A DNA stretch of 64,000 nt from Terriglobales bacterium (GCA_035561515.1 DATMXP010000037.1:60088-124087); one strand, 5' to 3'; positions 16,649-26,388 are shown, counted from the stretch's first letter. Numbers and translations: made by a program. The notes: generated by a model not told the origin, from the letters alone.

Positions 16649-17688
16649 CATTTATCGCGGTTTTCCTGGAAACAGTAGTTCATCAATTCCTGTCCATACT
16701 TCGCGCGCGCGTCTGGCGGAACGTCTGATTCCTTCACTTCACGAAAATCAAACTTGATTTCGCCGTTGGTTTGCACGGTGCCGAGCAGATATCCGTAAAC
16801 GTTCGTCTGTGCCATGTCCGCCTGTTTTGCGCCTTCGGGCAAACGATAGCGATAGGCACCGGCGGTGCCGACAATCCATCCGGGAAGCACGGTGTTCTTC
16901 GCGCGGTTCTCTTCGGTATTGAAGATGTTTGCCATCAGGTAATGCGAGTGGCTGGCGAGGAGATAGACGCGCTTGCCGGTCTTCTGACGAAACTCGATGA
17001 GTTGGTTGTAGACACGTCTTCCGCTATCTGTCTGCTGGGGAGTGTCGTTCATGCTGTGAGCGGAGGCGAGGCTATCCGGTAGAGCAGCGTGGGTGCCGAG
17101 GACGACGGTCTTTACGGCAGGGTTGGATTCAGCGCTCTTGAGGGTGCGGGTGAACCATGACATTTGCGCACGCTCGAACTGGTCGGAAGTGGCGTTATCG
17201 AGGTAGATGAAATCCACCCCGCCCTGAATCCAGTGATACCAGGTTTTTACCTTGTGGTCTCTGGGGTCATCGAGCAGGCGCTGGCGACGCAAGGTGGGCG
17301 AACTGAGCCAGTCAGCGAACTGCGCAATGAAGTCGGCGCGAGTGCGGCCCAGTCCCATCTCGTGGTTGCCAAGCCCGATGTAGAAGGGAATGTCGCCGAA
17401 CGGATGAATCTGGTTGTTGATGAAATCCTGCCAGGCGGTGTTGGCGTATTCGTTGATGGAAAGGCGCTTCGTGCGGTCGGCGCGCATGGACATGTCCTGA
17501 TCGAAGTCGGACATGGCGCGGAGATCGCCGAGATGCCAGTAGAATTCGGCGCTCTGTTTCTGGACGTCGGCGGCAATGAGTGGCATGACGACGGAGCCGC
17601 AGTTCCGGGAGTCGCCGGAGACGGCAAACTTGAGTTGAGCGACGGCGGGAAGGCTGAGGAGAAGTAAGGCGATGAGGGTGCGGATCAT
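16648..17688 (-). CDS. Exported calcineurin-like metallophosphoesterase
   Basis: A 346-aa protein with signal peptide (IRTLIALLLLSLPAVAQ, about residues 2-18). Metal-ligand motifs run in order: SGDSRN (D), HLGDLR (GD), GLGNHEM (GNHE), GTHAAL, and LASHSHY in place of GHxH. This predicts a periplasmic phosphoesterase of the metallophos superfamily with unknown substrate. The start is taken at the ATG 17688; a GTG at 17694 is equally close to an upstream GGAAAGGG. The much longer frame reaching 18030 overlaps the FmdE-like gene and is rejected. Confidence 0.78.
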   Translation of the reverse strand: MIRTLIALLLLSLPAVAQLKFAVSGDSRNCGSVVMPLIAADVQKQSAEFYWHLGDLRAMSDFDQDMSMRADRTKRLSINEYANTAWQDFINNQIHPFGDIPFYIGLGNHEMGLGRTRADFIAQFADWLSSPTLRRQRLLDDPRDHKVKTWYHWIQGGVDFIYLDNATSDQFERAQMSWFTRTLKSAESNPAVKTVVLGTHAALPDSLASAHSMNDTPQQTDSGRRVYNQLIEFRQKTGKRVYLLASHSHYLMANIFNTEENRAKNTVLPGWIVGTAGAYRYRLPEGAKQADMAQTNVYGYLLGTVQTNGEIKFDFREVKESDVPPDARAKYGQELMNYCFQENRDK

Positions 17689-17854
17689 GATCACGAAAAC
17701 GTTACCCTTTCCGTCATCGATTTGGCAAAAGGTAACATAAGGCAGAACCCGGTGAGGAAGGGACTGGTTGACCGACCGGAGCAGTGTTGGTGGCTTTGGT
17801 GTGCACCCTGAAGGTTCATTTAAGGCGCAGGTGAGGGCACCTGCGCCCACACGT

Positions 17855-18436
17855 TTATTGCTGAGTGTAGTAGCTCTCGCCGGCGCAGGCGCGGCACAGA
17901 GTTTTTCCGTCGCGGATGACGTGGCGGTTGAAGTTGATACCTTCGCCGCACTGGCTGCACACGATGCGTTCGCCTTTGAATCCGGGCATATCTTCGGGAC
18001 CGAGAGTGACTGAGACCCAATAAAAATCAAAGAGGTCGGAGTCGGGCATTTCGCGGTAGGCGAGCATCTGTTGCTGGTTCTTGCTTTCGATCTCGGGGTG
18101 AAGTTCGCGGGCGAGTTGCTTGGATGATTCGCGGGCGGCGACTCGCACGGCGCGGCCGGTTTCGAGGTCGACGAAGGTGGCGGCCATCTTGCCCCAGTCG
18201 CGAAACTTCAGGGCGCGCTTGCCGAGGCGGCATCCGGTGACGACGCCGATGGCGTCAGTGGCGCAGCGGTCGATTTCGACAAAGGTGACGAGGCGCTTGC
18301 GGTGTTTGCCGCGGGGATCGTCGAGGCCGAGATGGGCGAGTCCGGCGAGAGCCATGCGTACGCCGAGGACTTGTCCGGCGCAGAGGTGGCCATGGGCGAT
18401 TTCGGCTTCGCGGAGGAGTTCATCGAGCGAGTGCAC
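17855..18436 (-). CDS. FmdE/FwdE-like protein with C-terminal zinc finger
   Basis: A 193-aa protein. The FmdE domain (residues about 1-150) contains HGHLCAGQ with H15, H17 and C19, the usual metal-binding site, and DRCATDAIG. The C-terminus holds a zinc-finger C160-x2-C163 ... C181-x2-C184. FmdE is the small subunit of formylmethanofuran dehydrogenase in methanogens, but bacterial homologs occur without the enzyme. No other Fmd/Fwd subunit is nearby, so its role here is unknown. It is 35 bp downstream of the gene at 18471 on the same strand. Confidence 0.82.
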   Translation of the reverse strand: MHSLDELLREAEIAHGHLCAGQVLGVRMALAGLAHLGLDDPRGKHRKRLVTFVEIDRCATDAIGVVTGCRLGKRALKFRDWGKMAATFVDLETGRAVRVAARESSKQLARELHPEIESKNQQQMLAYREMPDSDLFDFYWVSVTLGPEDMPGFKGERIVCSQCGEGINFNRHVIRDGKTLCRACAGESYYTQQ

Positions 18437-18470
18437 AAACCTATGTTAGTGCAGAACGAGATACGAATCC

Positions 18471-19151
18471 CTATTGCTCTTCTTCTCCTCCGACTGGCAT
18501 GGCGTCGGCGGCGTGGCCGAAGACTTGGAAGGTTTGTTTTTGTCCGCCGAGTGGCTGGAATGTAACGCGGATGGGATTGCGCTCCCACTGCGGCGTTTCG
18601 CATTCGGATTCCGGCATCTCGCCATTCTTGGCTTCGCCGAGGCGTTGTTTGAGGACGGGCTTTTTGCGTCCGATCTGGAAGACGACGGCGGAGACTCGGG
18701 TGGCGTCGTCGCTGAGTCCGCAGTAAGCGACGTAGTCACGGAACCAACTGGCACCGGAGTAGAAGGGATCGAACTCGGGCAGGTTGAGTTGCGTGATGCG
18801 CATGGTGGAGCGGTCGACGAGGAGCCATCCGCCGCGCTGCCACTTCCAACGATGTTGCTTGGCTTTGGGGTCCTCGGGGAGCCAGTCGTTGAGGCGATAG
18901 GCTTTGCGGACGACGAAAAAACGGTCGGTGACTTCGTGGATGTCGCCGGTGGTGAATTCCTTGATCTTGCCGTCCACGAGGAGAGTGCGGATTTTGATCT
19001 CGATGGAGTTGTTTTCGCTAGGGCCGAGGTAGAACGGGACTTTTTGCCAGGGGCCGAAATTGAGGAGTTTCGGCTTGGCGGCCGCGAACGCAGGGGTCAT
19101 GAAGGCGATAATGATGGCGCAGATGAGCAGAGGCCGTGGTAAACACTTCAT
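18471..19151 (-). CDS. Exported hypothetical protein
   Basis: A 226-aa protein with a signal peptide (residues about 1-24, ending near PAFAAA). The mature part contains a conserved-looking tract (LLVDGKIKEFTTGDIHEVTD, then VVRKAYRLND). No catalytic motif is recognised. It is the first gene of a probable operon with the FmdE-like gene, and its start overlaps the divergent HD-GYP gene region. Function unknown. Confidence 0.72.
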   Translation of the reverse strand: MKCLPRPLLICAIIIAFMTPAFAAAKPKLLNFGPWQKVPFYLGPSENNSIEIKIRTLLVDGKIKEFTTGDIHEVTDRFFVVRKAYRLNDWLPEDPKAKQHRWKWQRGGWLLVDRSTMRITQLNLPEFDPFYSGASWFRDYVAYCGLSDDATRVSAVVFQIGRKKPVLKQRLGEAKNGEMPESECETPQWERNPIRVTFQPLGGQKQTFQVFGHAADAMPVGGEEEQ

Positions 19152-19240
19152 TCTTCAAGGCTACGATGGGTGAAACAAAGCCGCAACTCCTGTGGATATC
19201 GTATGCAACCATTTTGGAGAGGCGAGATTCCCACTCTGGA

Positions 19241-20224
19241 ATGGGTGCAATTGCGCTTCCACGGCGAAAGACTGCCTGCATACTTGTGGTCGACGATAAC
19301 CACGATAATGCAGTGCTGATGCGCGAACTTCTGCATACGGACGGCTACCAGGTGCAGATCGCGGGAAATGCCGTCGAGGCAGAGGCGGCGATCCGCAGAG
19401 CGATGCCGGACCTAATCCTGCTGGACGTGGTGATGCCGGGGAAATCGGGCATTGAGCTGTGCCGTGAACTGAAGAACAACCCAGAAACGCGATTGATCCC
19501 GGTGGTGATGATCACCGGCCTGACGGAACGGGACGACAAGATTCGAGCCATCGAAGCCGGGGCCGACGATTTCCTGAACAAGCCTATTTTTCCGGAAGAG
19601 TTATTTGCGCGGGCGAAGTCGCTGCTGAAACTGAAAGAGTTTACGGACGAGCTGGAGAGCGCCGAAGACGTGCTGTGCACGCTGGGATTGAGCGTGGAAT
19701 CGCGCGATCCCTATACGGCCGGCCACTGCGAAAGGCTGGCGGACTACGCGGAGCAGCTAGGACGGCATCTGGGGCTGGATGAGGATTTCATCGTTGCGCT
19801 TCGGCGGGGCGGGTATCTGCACGATATCGGGAAGATCACCGTTCCGGATGAGATTCTGAAGAAAGGTTCGAACCTGACACCCTCGGAGTGGCAGGTCATG
19901 CGACAGCATCCGGCGACCGGGGAGAACATCTGCAGGCCGCTAAAATCGTTGAAGAATGTATTGCCGATTATCCGGCATCATCACGAGCACTGGGACGGGA
20001 GCGGATATCCCGACGGGCTGCGGGGTGAGCACATTCCGCTGCTGGCAAGAATTTTGCAGACGGTGGATATCTACGATGCGCTGCGGACGGCGCGTCCGTA
20101 TAAGCCAGCGCTGAGCCACGAGGAGGCGGGGCGGCTGATGCGGAGTGAGGCCGAAGCGGGACTTTGGGATCCGAAACTAGTGGGCGAATTCTTCGATTTG
20201 CTGCGGGTGCAGCGCGCTGCCTAA
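19241..20224 (+). CDS. RpfG-like response regulator with HD-GYP phosphodiesterase domain
   Basis: A 327-aa protein. The receiver (about residues 12-130) has D18-D19, phosphoacceptor D62 (LLDVVMPG) and a Lys in FLNKPI. The HD-GYP domain follows, with HD pair H194-D195 (LHDIGK), HHHEHWDGSGYP and LLARILQTVDIYDAL, all consistent with a c-di-GMP phosphodiesterase. It degrades c-di-GMP when the receiver is phosphorylated. No kinase is adjacent. The start is uncertain: ATG 19241 fits the family, but ATG 19166 has a weak AAGG upstream. Confidence 0.88.
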   Translation: MGAIALPRRKTACILVVDDNHDNAVLMRELLHTDGYQVQIAGNAVEAEAAIRRAMPDLILLDVVMPGKSGIELCRELKNNPETRLIPVVMITGLTERDDKIRAIEAGADDFLNKPIFPEELFARAKSLLKLKEFTDELESAEDVLCTLGLSVESRDPYTAGHCERLADYAEQLGRHLGLDEDFIVALRRGGYLHDIGKITVPDEILKKGSNLTPSEWQVMRQHPATGENICRPLKSLKNVLPIIRHHHEHWDGSGYPDGLRGEHIPLLARILQTVDIYDALRTARPYKPALSHEEAGRLMRSEAEAGLWDPKLVGEFFDLLRVQRAA

Positions 20225-20901
20225 CTGGCGAGCGCGCGTTCGGCGCGTTCCTTGATTCCCAGCATCATCTTTCTTTCCATCACAAAATGAGCCGGGTCGA
20301 AGACCAGGAACTCAAAGACCATGTGCGGAAGGCTGGAGTAGTCTCCGGCACGGCTGCGGACAAGCAGACGGGTACGGCCCCCATGTAACGACCGCACGTG
20401 GAAAGACCAGCACCCATAGACGGCGGTTTCGCCCTCTTCGAGGCGGCCCATGTCTTGAGGCATGACAAGGGCGAGAGAGCGGTAGGGTTCGAGGGCGGCG
20501 ACGACCATGCGGGCGCGTCCGCCGTAGCGTTGAGGGTTGGCGAGCCAAACGGTGTCGCCGACACGCCGCTCCTGGAATTCGGGGACGATCTCGTCGGCGT
20601 TGCGCATATCGGCCAGAAAGAGATTCTCGAGCCAGGAATAGCTGTAGAAGCCTGCGCGGTCCTGTCCGATCTGAACCAGCCAGGGCCATACCTTTTCGAC
20701 CGGGGCATTAATGGTGACAGCCCGGGTAGCGCGGTAGCGGCAGTTGGGAGCCAGATCATCGCCGAGGAGGTGCATTTCGCTCTCGTCCTCGGTGGCGCCC
20801 CAGTTCAAAAGGGAGGGGCGAACGCGCATCGCGTAGGCGACACCTGCGGCCATTCCAAGGCCAAAAAGTGCGGACAGTTTGGAATCGAGATGCTTGTTCA
20901 T
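20221..20901 (-). CDS. SRPBCC-family protein with N-terminal anchor
   Basis: A 226-aa protein. A hydrophobic N-terminal stretch (about residues 9-26, LSALFGLGMAAGVAYAMR) is followed by a SRPBCC/START-like fold (RAVTINAPVEKVWPWLVQIG, then GDTVWLANP). The stop codon overlaps the HD-GYP stop by 4 bp, tail-to-tail. Proteins of this type are often in putative lipid or polyketide handling; here no function can be assigned. Confidence 0.75.
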   Translation of the reverse strand: MNKHLDSKLSALFGLGMAAGVAYAMRVRPSLLNWGATEDESEMHLLGDDLAPNCRYRATRAVTINAPVEKVWPWLVQIGQDRAGFYSYSWLENLFLADMRNADEIVPEFQERRVGDTVWLANPQRYGGRARMVVAALEPYRSLALVMPQDMGRLEEGETAVYGCWSFHVRSLHGGRTRLLVRSRAGDYSSLPHMVFEFLVFDPAHFVMERKMMLGIKERAERALAS

Positions 20902-21052
20902 ATGGCCGACTCGAATGCTTCTTCAGAATAGCGCAGGTACGTAATTTCGGGCATATGTCTGCTGCTGAAAAAGTGGAAAAACTGGTCCGCAGGCAAAGAA
21001 ACAACCTATTTGTGCCAACAAAGTACAATCCAAACAGCGTCTAAGCTGCTGA

Positions 21053-21829
21053 ATGGACTCGATGACATACAGCATTGTTATACCGGCTTACAACGAAGGA
21101 CAGCGGATTACTGCCACGCTGGACAAAATCCTTGCCTACCTTACCCAGCAACATTGGATGGCAGAAATCTTGGTGGTGAACGACGGTTCGAGAGACAACA
21201 CGGCGGATATTATCCGTGACTATGCCAAAACCCATCCATCGATTCGCCTGATTGAGAACCCGGGAAACCGGGGAAAGGGCTATTCGGTCCGTAACGGCAT
21301 GATGCATGCGCAAGGGGACGTGCTTTTGTTCTCGGACGCGGATCTGTCGTCGCCGATTTATGAAGCGCAGAAGCTCTTCCAAGCGATCGAGCAAGGGGCA
21401 GACGTTGCCATCGGGTCGCGTTGGCTGAACGCGCAGCTGCAGACGGAACGCCAACCGATTCATCGTCAATTGTTCGGGCGCATCTTCAACCTGCTGCTCA
21501 GAGTGATCCTGGGGCTGAAAGAGAAAGACACGCAGTGCGGTTTCAAGGCATTTACGCGGAAATCGGCACAGGAGATCTTTTCGCGTCAGAGGATTGAGCG
21601 CTGGGGATTCGATCCGGAATTGTTATTTCTGGCGCGAAAATTCGAGTTCCAGGTGCGTGAGGTTCCGGTAGAGTGGGCGCACGACGACCGTTCGAAAATT
21701 AATCCCGTAGTGGATGGGTTCAAGATGTTCCTGGAGATCCTGAAGATCCGTTGGGCGGATTTGACCGGAAAGTACAATCGCGGCGTGAACAGTTACGCCG
21801 CGACGAATACAACAGGAGTACAAAGGTAA
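21053..21829 (+). CDS. Family 2 glycosyltransferase, dolichyl-phosphate-glucose synthase type
   Basis: A 258-aa protein. GT-A fold: SIVIPAYNEG at the N-terminus, VVNDGSRDNT, and the metal-binding LFSDADLSSP. The tail (GFKAFTRKSA, WGFDPELLFLA, EVPVEWAHDD) is typical of Alg5-like enzymes that make polyprenyl-phosphate sugars. It probably transfers a sugar from a nucleotide donor to a lipid phosphate at the inner face of the membrane. The start is 21053, or the ATG at 21062; neither has a clear ribosome-binding site. Confidence 0.87.
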   Translation: MDSMTYSIVIPAYNEGQRITATLDKILAYLTQQHWMAEILVVNDGSRDNTADIIRDYAKTHPSIRLIENPGNRGKGYSVRNGMMHAQGDVLLFSDADLSSPIYEAQKLFQAIEQGADVAIGSRWLNAQLQTERQPIHRQLFGRIFNLLLRVILGLKEKDTQCGFKAFTRKSAQEIFSRQRIERWGFDPELLFLARKFEFQVREVPVEWAHDDRSKINPVVDGFKMFLEILKIRWADLTGKYNRGVNSYAATNTTGVQR

Positions 21830-21833
21830 GTTG

Positions 21834-22097
21834 TCAGGAAGCCGCTGCCCTTCGAACCGCAACCCGGGGTAGCGGCACGATGGGCACCGTAATTACGCCC
21901 TTCTCTCGATCGTTCACCACCGTAAATTCCGAGCAACATTCGCTACAGAGCCAGAAGAACTCAACGGCTCTGACGGGTTTCCGCTCTCCGACTGTTGGGG
22001 ATCCGCTGATCGTTCTGGAATCAATCTCAAACAGCTTACCGTCCCGCAAGTACCGGAAGGGTTTGGAGCAGGCAGGATTGGCACATTTTGAAAGCAT
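21834..22097 (-). CDS. Small zinc-ribbon protein
   Basis: An 87-aa protein with C5-x4-C10 and C51-x2-C54-C55, consistent with one zinc ribbon. It begins with MLSKCANPACSKPFRYLRDG, a form I associate with acidobacterial small proteins. It converges on the glycosyltransferase (stops 4 bp apart). It may bind nucleic acid or protein; function unknown. Confidence 0.72.
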   Translation of the reverse strand: MLSKCANPACSKPFRYLRDGKLFEIDSRTISGSPTVGERKPVRAVEFFWLCSECCSEFTVVNDREKGVITVPIVPLPRVAVRRAAAS

Positions 22098-22365
22098 CTT
22101 GTAAGGCCTCCGCGCTGCAAATTTTTTTGGTTACTGGGGGAGGAAGAGGCACCACGGCCTGTTCCTGTCTTGCGGTCTTTCTAATCGTCTGATGCAGCAA
22201 CCCTGCTTTGGGCTGCTGTGGAAAATTGAAACTGCCGGAGGTCCAAACTACCACGATAGTTAGTGGGTTTGGAGTCGGGTGGTAAGATTTCAGGCTAACA
22301 GTTTAGCGCAATTTCCGTGTTCGTTCGGTACTGTGGATTTTTATTTTGTCCTGGAGTTCCTGACC

Positions 22366-24036
22366 ATGCGCATCAACAAACAACTTAAGATGGCCTCTTT
22401 TGCACTAGCATTGGTGCTTTTCACAATTGCTGCTCCGGTCCTGGCTGCGGCGGGTGATGAGCCTGACTTGGCGACGATCACCGCGATCCGGCAGGAAGGT
22501 TTCCGCCGGTCGCAAGTAATGGAGATCCTGAGCGACCTGACGGACATGATTGGGCCGCGACTGACCGGTTCTCCGTCGATGAAGAAGTCGAACGAATGGA
22601 CACGCGACAAACTGACGTCCTTCGGATTGACGAATGCCCGACTGGAACCGTGGGGCACTTTTGATCGCGGATGGTCGAATGAATTCGTTTCGGTCCGCAT
22701 GTTGGCACCAGATGTAGCGATGCTGCAGGCTTTTCCCAAAGCTTGGTCGCCGGGTACTGATGGCGTGGTGAAGGCGGGCGCGATCCTGATCAACGTGACC
22801 AAACCGGAAGACCTTGAGAAATACCGCGGCAAGGTCGCAGGAAAAATCGTGCTCGTGGGCGCAGCAAAGGATTTGAAGCCGCGGGAAGAGGTTGAATCAG
22901 AACGGTACGACGACAAAAAGCTGGCGGAAATCGTGAACTACACGGTAGGTAACCGCTACGAAGGTCAGCGTGCCACGATCCTGGCGCAGCGTGCACTGGC
23001 CAAGGCGGTAACGAAGTTCCTGGCGGAAGAAAAGGCGCTGGCAGCTATCGAACCAAGCCGAGGTGAGGGCGGGATGATGTTCGTGCAGGGCACGTCAGCC
23101 TATAAGAAAGATGAATCGCCCGGAATTCCCAGCCTGGTGATGTCTCCAGAACACTACGGTCGCCTGGCTCGACTGCTTGGGCGAGAGACCCCGGTGGAAT
23201 TGGAACTGGATGTTCGTAACAAGTGGTACGACAACGTCCAGCAGTTCAACACAGTTGCCGAGATTCCCGGAACGGACAAGAAGGACGAAGTTGTGATGCT
23301 CGGTGGGCATCTGGATTCCTGGCATTCTGGCACCGGCACGACCGACAACGCGACGGGTGTAGCGGTGGTGATGGAAGCGGTACGCATCCTGAAGGCACTG
23401 GACCTGAAGCCGCGGCGGACGATTCGCGTCGGACTGTGGGGCGGAGAAGAGCAAGGCCTGCTGGGCTCGCGGGGATACGTGACGGAGCACTTCGGCAACC
23501 GCGAACGCGTGCTGACCGCCGGCATGAACCCGGAAACGCCTGAGTACCTGCGGCCGCTGGGCAAACTCACGCTCAAGCCGGAGCAGGCGAAACTTTGTGC
23601 TTACTTCAATCTGGATAACGGGACAGGGCGTATTCGCGGAATCTATGCGCAGGAGAATGCAGCGGTTCGGCCGATCTTTGAGAAATGGCTGGAACCGTTT
23701 GCCGACCTGGGCGCCCACTCAGTGACGATGCGCAACACGAGCGGAACCGATCACCTGTCGTTCGATATGGTGGGCATTCCGGCTTTTCAATTCATTCAGG
23801 ATCCAATCGAGTACGAGACGATTACGCACCACTCGAACCTGGATGTTTACGAACGGGCACAGAAAGAAGACCTGATGCAGGCAGCAGTCATCATGGCGTC
23901 TTTTATCTACAACGCCGCCATGCGGGACGAGATGCTTCCGCGCAAACCGCTCGAGAAGCCGCTTCCGGAGCAATTAAAGACCCACGTCGCCGGCTCGACC
24001 CCAGCGCAGCCGAAAGGATCAGGACGCGGGAATTAG
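22366..24036 (+). CDS. Exported M28-family zinc aminopeptidase
   Basis: A 556-aa protein with signal peptide (about residues 1-30). A PA-like insert (about 130-170, GKVAGKIVLVG) precedes the catalytic domain. Zinc ligands of clan MH are present: GGHLDSW, TTDNATG, GGEEQGLLGS, YFNLDNGTG and THHSNLDVYE. It probably cleaves amino-terminal residues from peptides in the periplasm or outside. Start 22366 is chosen for the signal peptide; the frame extends upstream to 22279 but without a signal. A terminator follows. Confidence 0.88.
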   Translation: MRINKQLKMASFALALVLFTIAAPVLAAAGDEPDLATITAIRQEGFRRSQVMEILSDLTDMIGPRLTGSPSMKKSNEWTRDKLTSFGLTNARLEPWGTFDRGWSNEFVSVRMLAPDVAMLQAFPKAWSPGTDGVVKAGAILINVTKPEDLEKYRGKVAGKIVLVGAAKDLKPREEVESERYDDKKLAEIVNYTVGNRYEGQRATILAQRALAKAVTKFLAEEKALAAIEPSRGEGGMMFVQGTSAYKKDESPGIPSLVMSPEHYGRLARLLGRETPVELELDVRNKWYDNVQQFNTVAEIPGTDKKDEVVMLGGHLDSWHSGTGTTDNATGVAVVMEAVRILKALDLKPRRTIRVGLWGGEEQGLLGSRGYVTEHFGNRERVLTAGMNPETPEYLRPLGKLTLKPEQAKLCAYFNLDNGTGRIRGIYAQENAAVRPIFEKWLEPFADLGAHSVTMRNTSGTDHLSFDMVGIPAFQFIQDPIEYETITHHSNLDVYERAQKEDLMQAAVIMASFIYNAAMRDEMLPRKPLEKPLPEQLKTHVAGSTPAQPKGSGRGN

Positions 24037-24057
24037 ACATACATCGATTGCTGAGAC

Positions 24058-24082
24058 GGGCCGGATTTATCCGGCCCTTTTT
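24058..24082 (+). terminator. Terminator after the M28 peptidase
   Basis: gggccgga / tccggccc stem with ttta loop, followed by ttttt, 21 bp after the peptidase stop and just before the convergent universal stress gene. Confidence 0.82.
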
Positions 24083-24095
24083 CTTTTCCGCGGCA

Positions 24096-24965
24096 TTACG
24101 CGTTTGCAGGCTCGATGACGACCGCTTCAGGCTTGCTGGTGATTTTGGGGATAACCAGTACCGATGACGGAGAAAAGCGGACGACGCGCTCCGTGGTGCG
24201 GCCGAGGGTGGTGTACTCGAGGAAAGCACGGTGCTCGGCAGCAATGATGACAAGATCGGCCTGGTTTTCGCGTGCGTAACCAACGAGCATTTCTCCGGGA
24301 TCACCCTGAAGCACGATGTCATGCACTTTTCCGGATGACCAGACAGAATCCGGGATCCAGGCTTCCAGAGCGGAGTGGGCCTCTCTTATTGGCGCATAAG
24401 AAGGTGCGACGAAGACAACATGGAGGTCGGCGTCGAGCATGAGTGCAATGTCCGCGGCAGCGAGGAGACAGCGCTGTGAGAAGTCACCCAGATCGACGGC
24501 ACAGACGATCTTTGGGATTGAACTTGCGTTTGCCGGCAGGGGCGAGCCTTTGACAACGACGACAGGACACGGAGCGGTACGAACGACATTTTCCGCCACG
24601 GATCCGAGCAGTACTTCACCATAGCCGTCGTACCCATGGCTGCCGAGAACGATGAGGTCGGGTGGGCGCTCCTCGACGTGTTGCAGGATGGTTTTGACGG
24701 GGTGGCCCTGGACGACGGTGGAGACATATTTCAATTGCGTGCCAAAGGCGTCGTCGCAAAGAGAATTCACCTGGCCCTCGACTTCAGTGCCGAGAACGTC
24801 GAGGGAGATGTCGGCGCCATCAGCCATCTTGGGCGCCCAGAGCGCATGGAAAACTTCAATTTGAGTTCGATAGCTGCTGGCGAACAGGCGAGCCCAGCTC
24901 AGCACAGATGGCGAAACCTGGCTCAGGTCAACGAGGCAGAGCAAGCGTTTGGGGAGGAAGATCAT
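24096..24965 (-). CDS. Tandem-domain universal stress protein
   Basis: A 289-aa protein with two Usp folds (about residues 6-140 and 150-285). The first has a full ATP-binding signature: G-x2-G-x9-G-S (GSHGYDGYGEVLLGSV). The second lacks it (AAEHRAFLEYTTLGRT is degenerate), so probably only one domain binds nucleotide. Such proteins respond to starvation, hypoxia or energy stress. It is a lone gene. Confidence 0.87.
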   Translation of the reverse strand: MIFLPKRLLCLVDLSQVSPSVLSWARLFASSYRTQIEVFHALWAPKMADGADISLDVLGTEVEGQVNSLCDDAFGTQLKYVSTVVQGHPVKTILQHVEERPPDLIVLGSHGYDGYGEVLLGSVAENVVRTAPCPVVVVKGSPLPANASSIPKIVCAVDLGDFSQRCLLAAADIALMLDADLHVVFVAPSYAPIREAHSALEAWIPDSVWSSGKVHDIVLQGDPGEMLVGYARENQADLVIIAAEHRAFLEYTTLGRTTERVVRFSPSSVLVIPKITSKPEAVVIEPANA

Positions 24966-25035
24966 GTCGATTCGCGAGCATGATATGCCTGCCGCGCAAC
25001 CCGGTCTATGACACGTGTTTGCTACTCGTATTCGC

Positions 25036-26325
25036 CTAACGTGCGGATTGCAGCGTCTTGGCCAGGTCTGCTCGCGCTACGGAAACCTGTTCGCCCTTGC
25101 TGAGGTCCTTCAGCGCGAATTGTCCGCTGGTCGCTTCGTTTTCGCCGACGATAATGGCGAAGCGAGCGCCGAGTTTGCTGGCTGTCTCCAGCGATTTCTT
25201 CAGGCGGAAGGTTTCATCACCAAGTTCGATTACGAGATCGTGGCGGCGCAGTTCACGCGCGAGTCGAGCCGCTTCCTTATTCATGCCCGCGCCCATCGGA
25301 GCGATGTAGGCGTCGGGACGGCGGACGAGCGCATCCCCTTGCTGCTGCTGTTGCAGCGAGAGCACGAGACGGTCTTCGCCGATGGCGAACCCGATGCCCG
25401 GAGCTTTCGGTCCACCGATGGCCTCGGAGAGACCGTCGTAGCGTCCGCCGCCGAGGATGGCGTTCTGCGCACCGAGCGCACCGTGTGTGAATTCGAAAGC
25501 GGTGCGGGTGTAGTAGTCGAGTCCGCGGACCAGGCGGTCGTTGATTACGTACGGGACTTCGACGGAATCGAGGATGGCGCGAACTTCAGCGAAATGAGTG
25601 CGGCAGCCTTCGTCGAGGTAGTCGCCAATCCGCGGAAGTTTTTCGATGATCGGCTGATCTTCAGGGACTTTGCAGTCGAGCACACGGAGCGGATTGGTTT
25701 CCGCGCGACGCTGGCAGTCGTAACACATCTGTCCGACGACGGGCTTGAGGGCGTCGCGAAGAGCTTGCAGGTAAATGGGGCGGTCGTTGGCGCAACCGAC
25801 GGAGTTTAGTTGTAGCGTCCAGTTTTGGATGCCGACGCGGTCGAGCAAGGTCGCGAGCATTTCGAGGACTTCAGCATCGCGCGCAGGCGACTCGCTTCCG
25901 GCGGAAGTAGGCCCGATGACTTCGGCGCCGATCTGGTAGAACTGGCGATAGCGGCCCTTTTGCGGGCGTTCGCGGCGGAACTGCGGTCCGATGTAGTAGA
26001 GCTTCTTTAACTCGCCGGACTTTGCCATCTGGTGCTCGATGTACGCACGCACGACTCCGGCAGTGTTTTCGGGGCGAAGGGTGAGCGATTGGTTCTTGTC
26101 GCTCTCAGCGCGACCGCGGTCCTCCCAAGTGAACATCTCCTTTGAGACGATGTCGGTTTCTTCCCCGACGCCACGCGCAAACAGTTCGGTCGATTCGAAG
26201 ATCGGCGTGCGAATTTCCTGGAAGTTGTAGTCGCGGAAGACGTCACGGCAGGCGGCTTCGACAAAGTTCCACAGTGCCGTTTCCGGCGGGAGAAGGTCGC
26301 GGGTTCCTCGGATTGCTTTGATCAT
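25036..26325 (-). CDS. hisS: Histidine--tRNA ligase
   Basis: A 429-aa class II synthetase of usual length that charges tRNA(His) with histidine. It has the start IKAIRGTRDLLPPE, LTLRPENTAG (motif 2), the family-specific RGLDYYTRTAFEF and GGGRYDGL (motif 3), and a C-terminal anticodon-binding domain. The start is taken at the ATG at 26325, four codons inside the longer frame; the exact start is not certain. A small palindrome (acggctttcagccgt, 26338-26352) lies directly upstream. Confidence 0.96.
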   Translation of the reverse strand: MIKAIRGTRDLLPPETALWNFVEAACRDVFRDYNFQEIRTPIFESTELFARGVGEETDIVSKEMFTWEDRGRAESDKNQSLTLRPENTAGVVRAYIEHQMAKSGELKKLYYIGPQFRRERPQKGRYRQFYQIGAEVIGPTSAGSESPARDAEVLEMLATLLDRVGIQNWTLQLNSVGCANDRPIYLQALRDALKPVVGQMCYDCQRRAETNPLRVLDCKVPEDQPIIEKLPRIGDYLDEGCRTHFAEVRAILDSVEVPYVINDRLVRGLDYYTRTAFEFTHGALGAQNAILGGGRYDGLSEAIGGPKAPGIGFAIGEDRLVLSLQQQQQGDALVRRPDAYIAPMGAGMNKEAARLARELRRHDLVIELGDETFRLKKSLETASKLGARFAIIVGENEATSGQFALKDLSKGEQVSVARADLAKTLQSAR

Positions 26326-26388
26326 CTTCGTAAGCATACGGCTTTCAGCCGTGGTGGATAAAACGAACAGACAAGAGCGGTGCGAGAA

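Noticed and set aside
17689..18030. Extension of the phosphoesterase upstream to 18030
   Set aside because: The added 114 residues overlap the FmdE-like gene, are low complexity and precede an obvious signal peptide.
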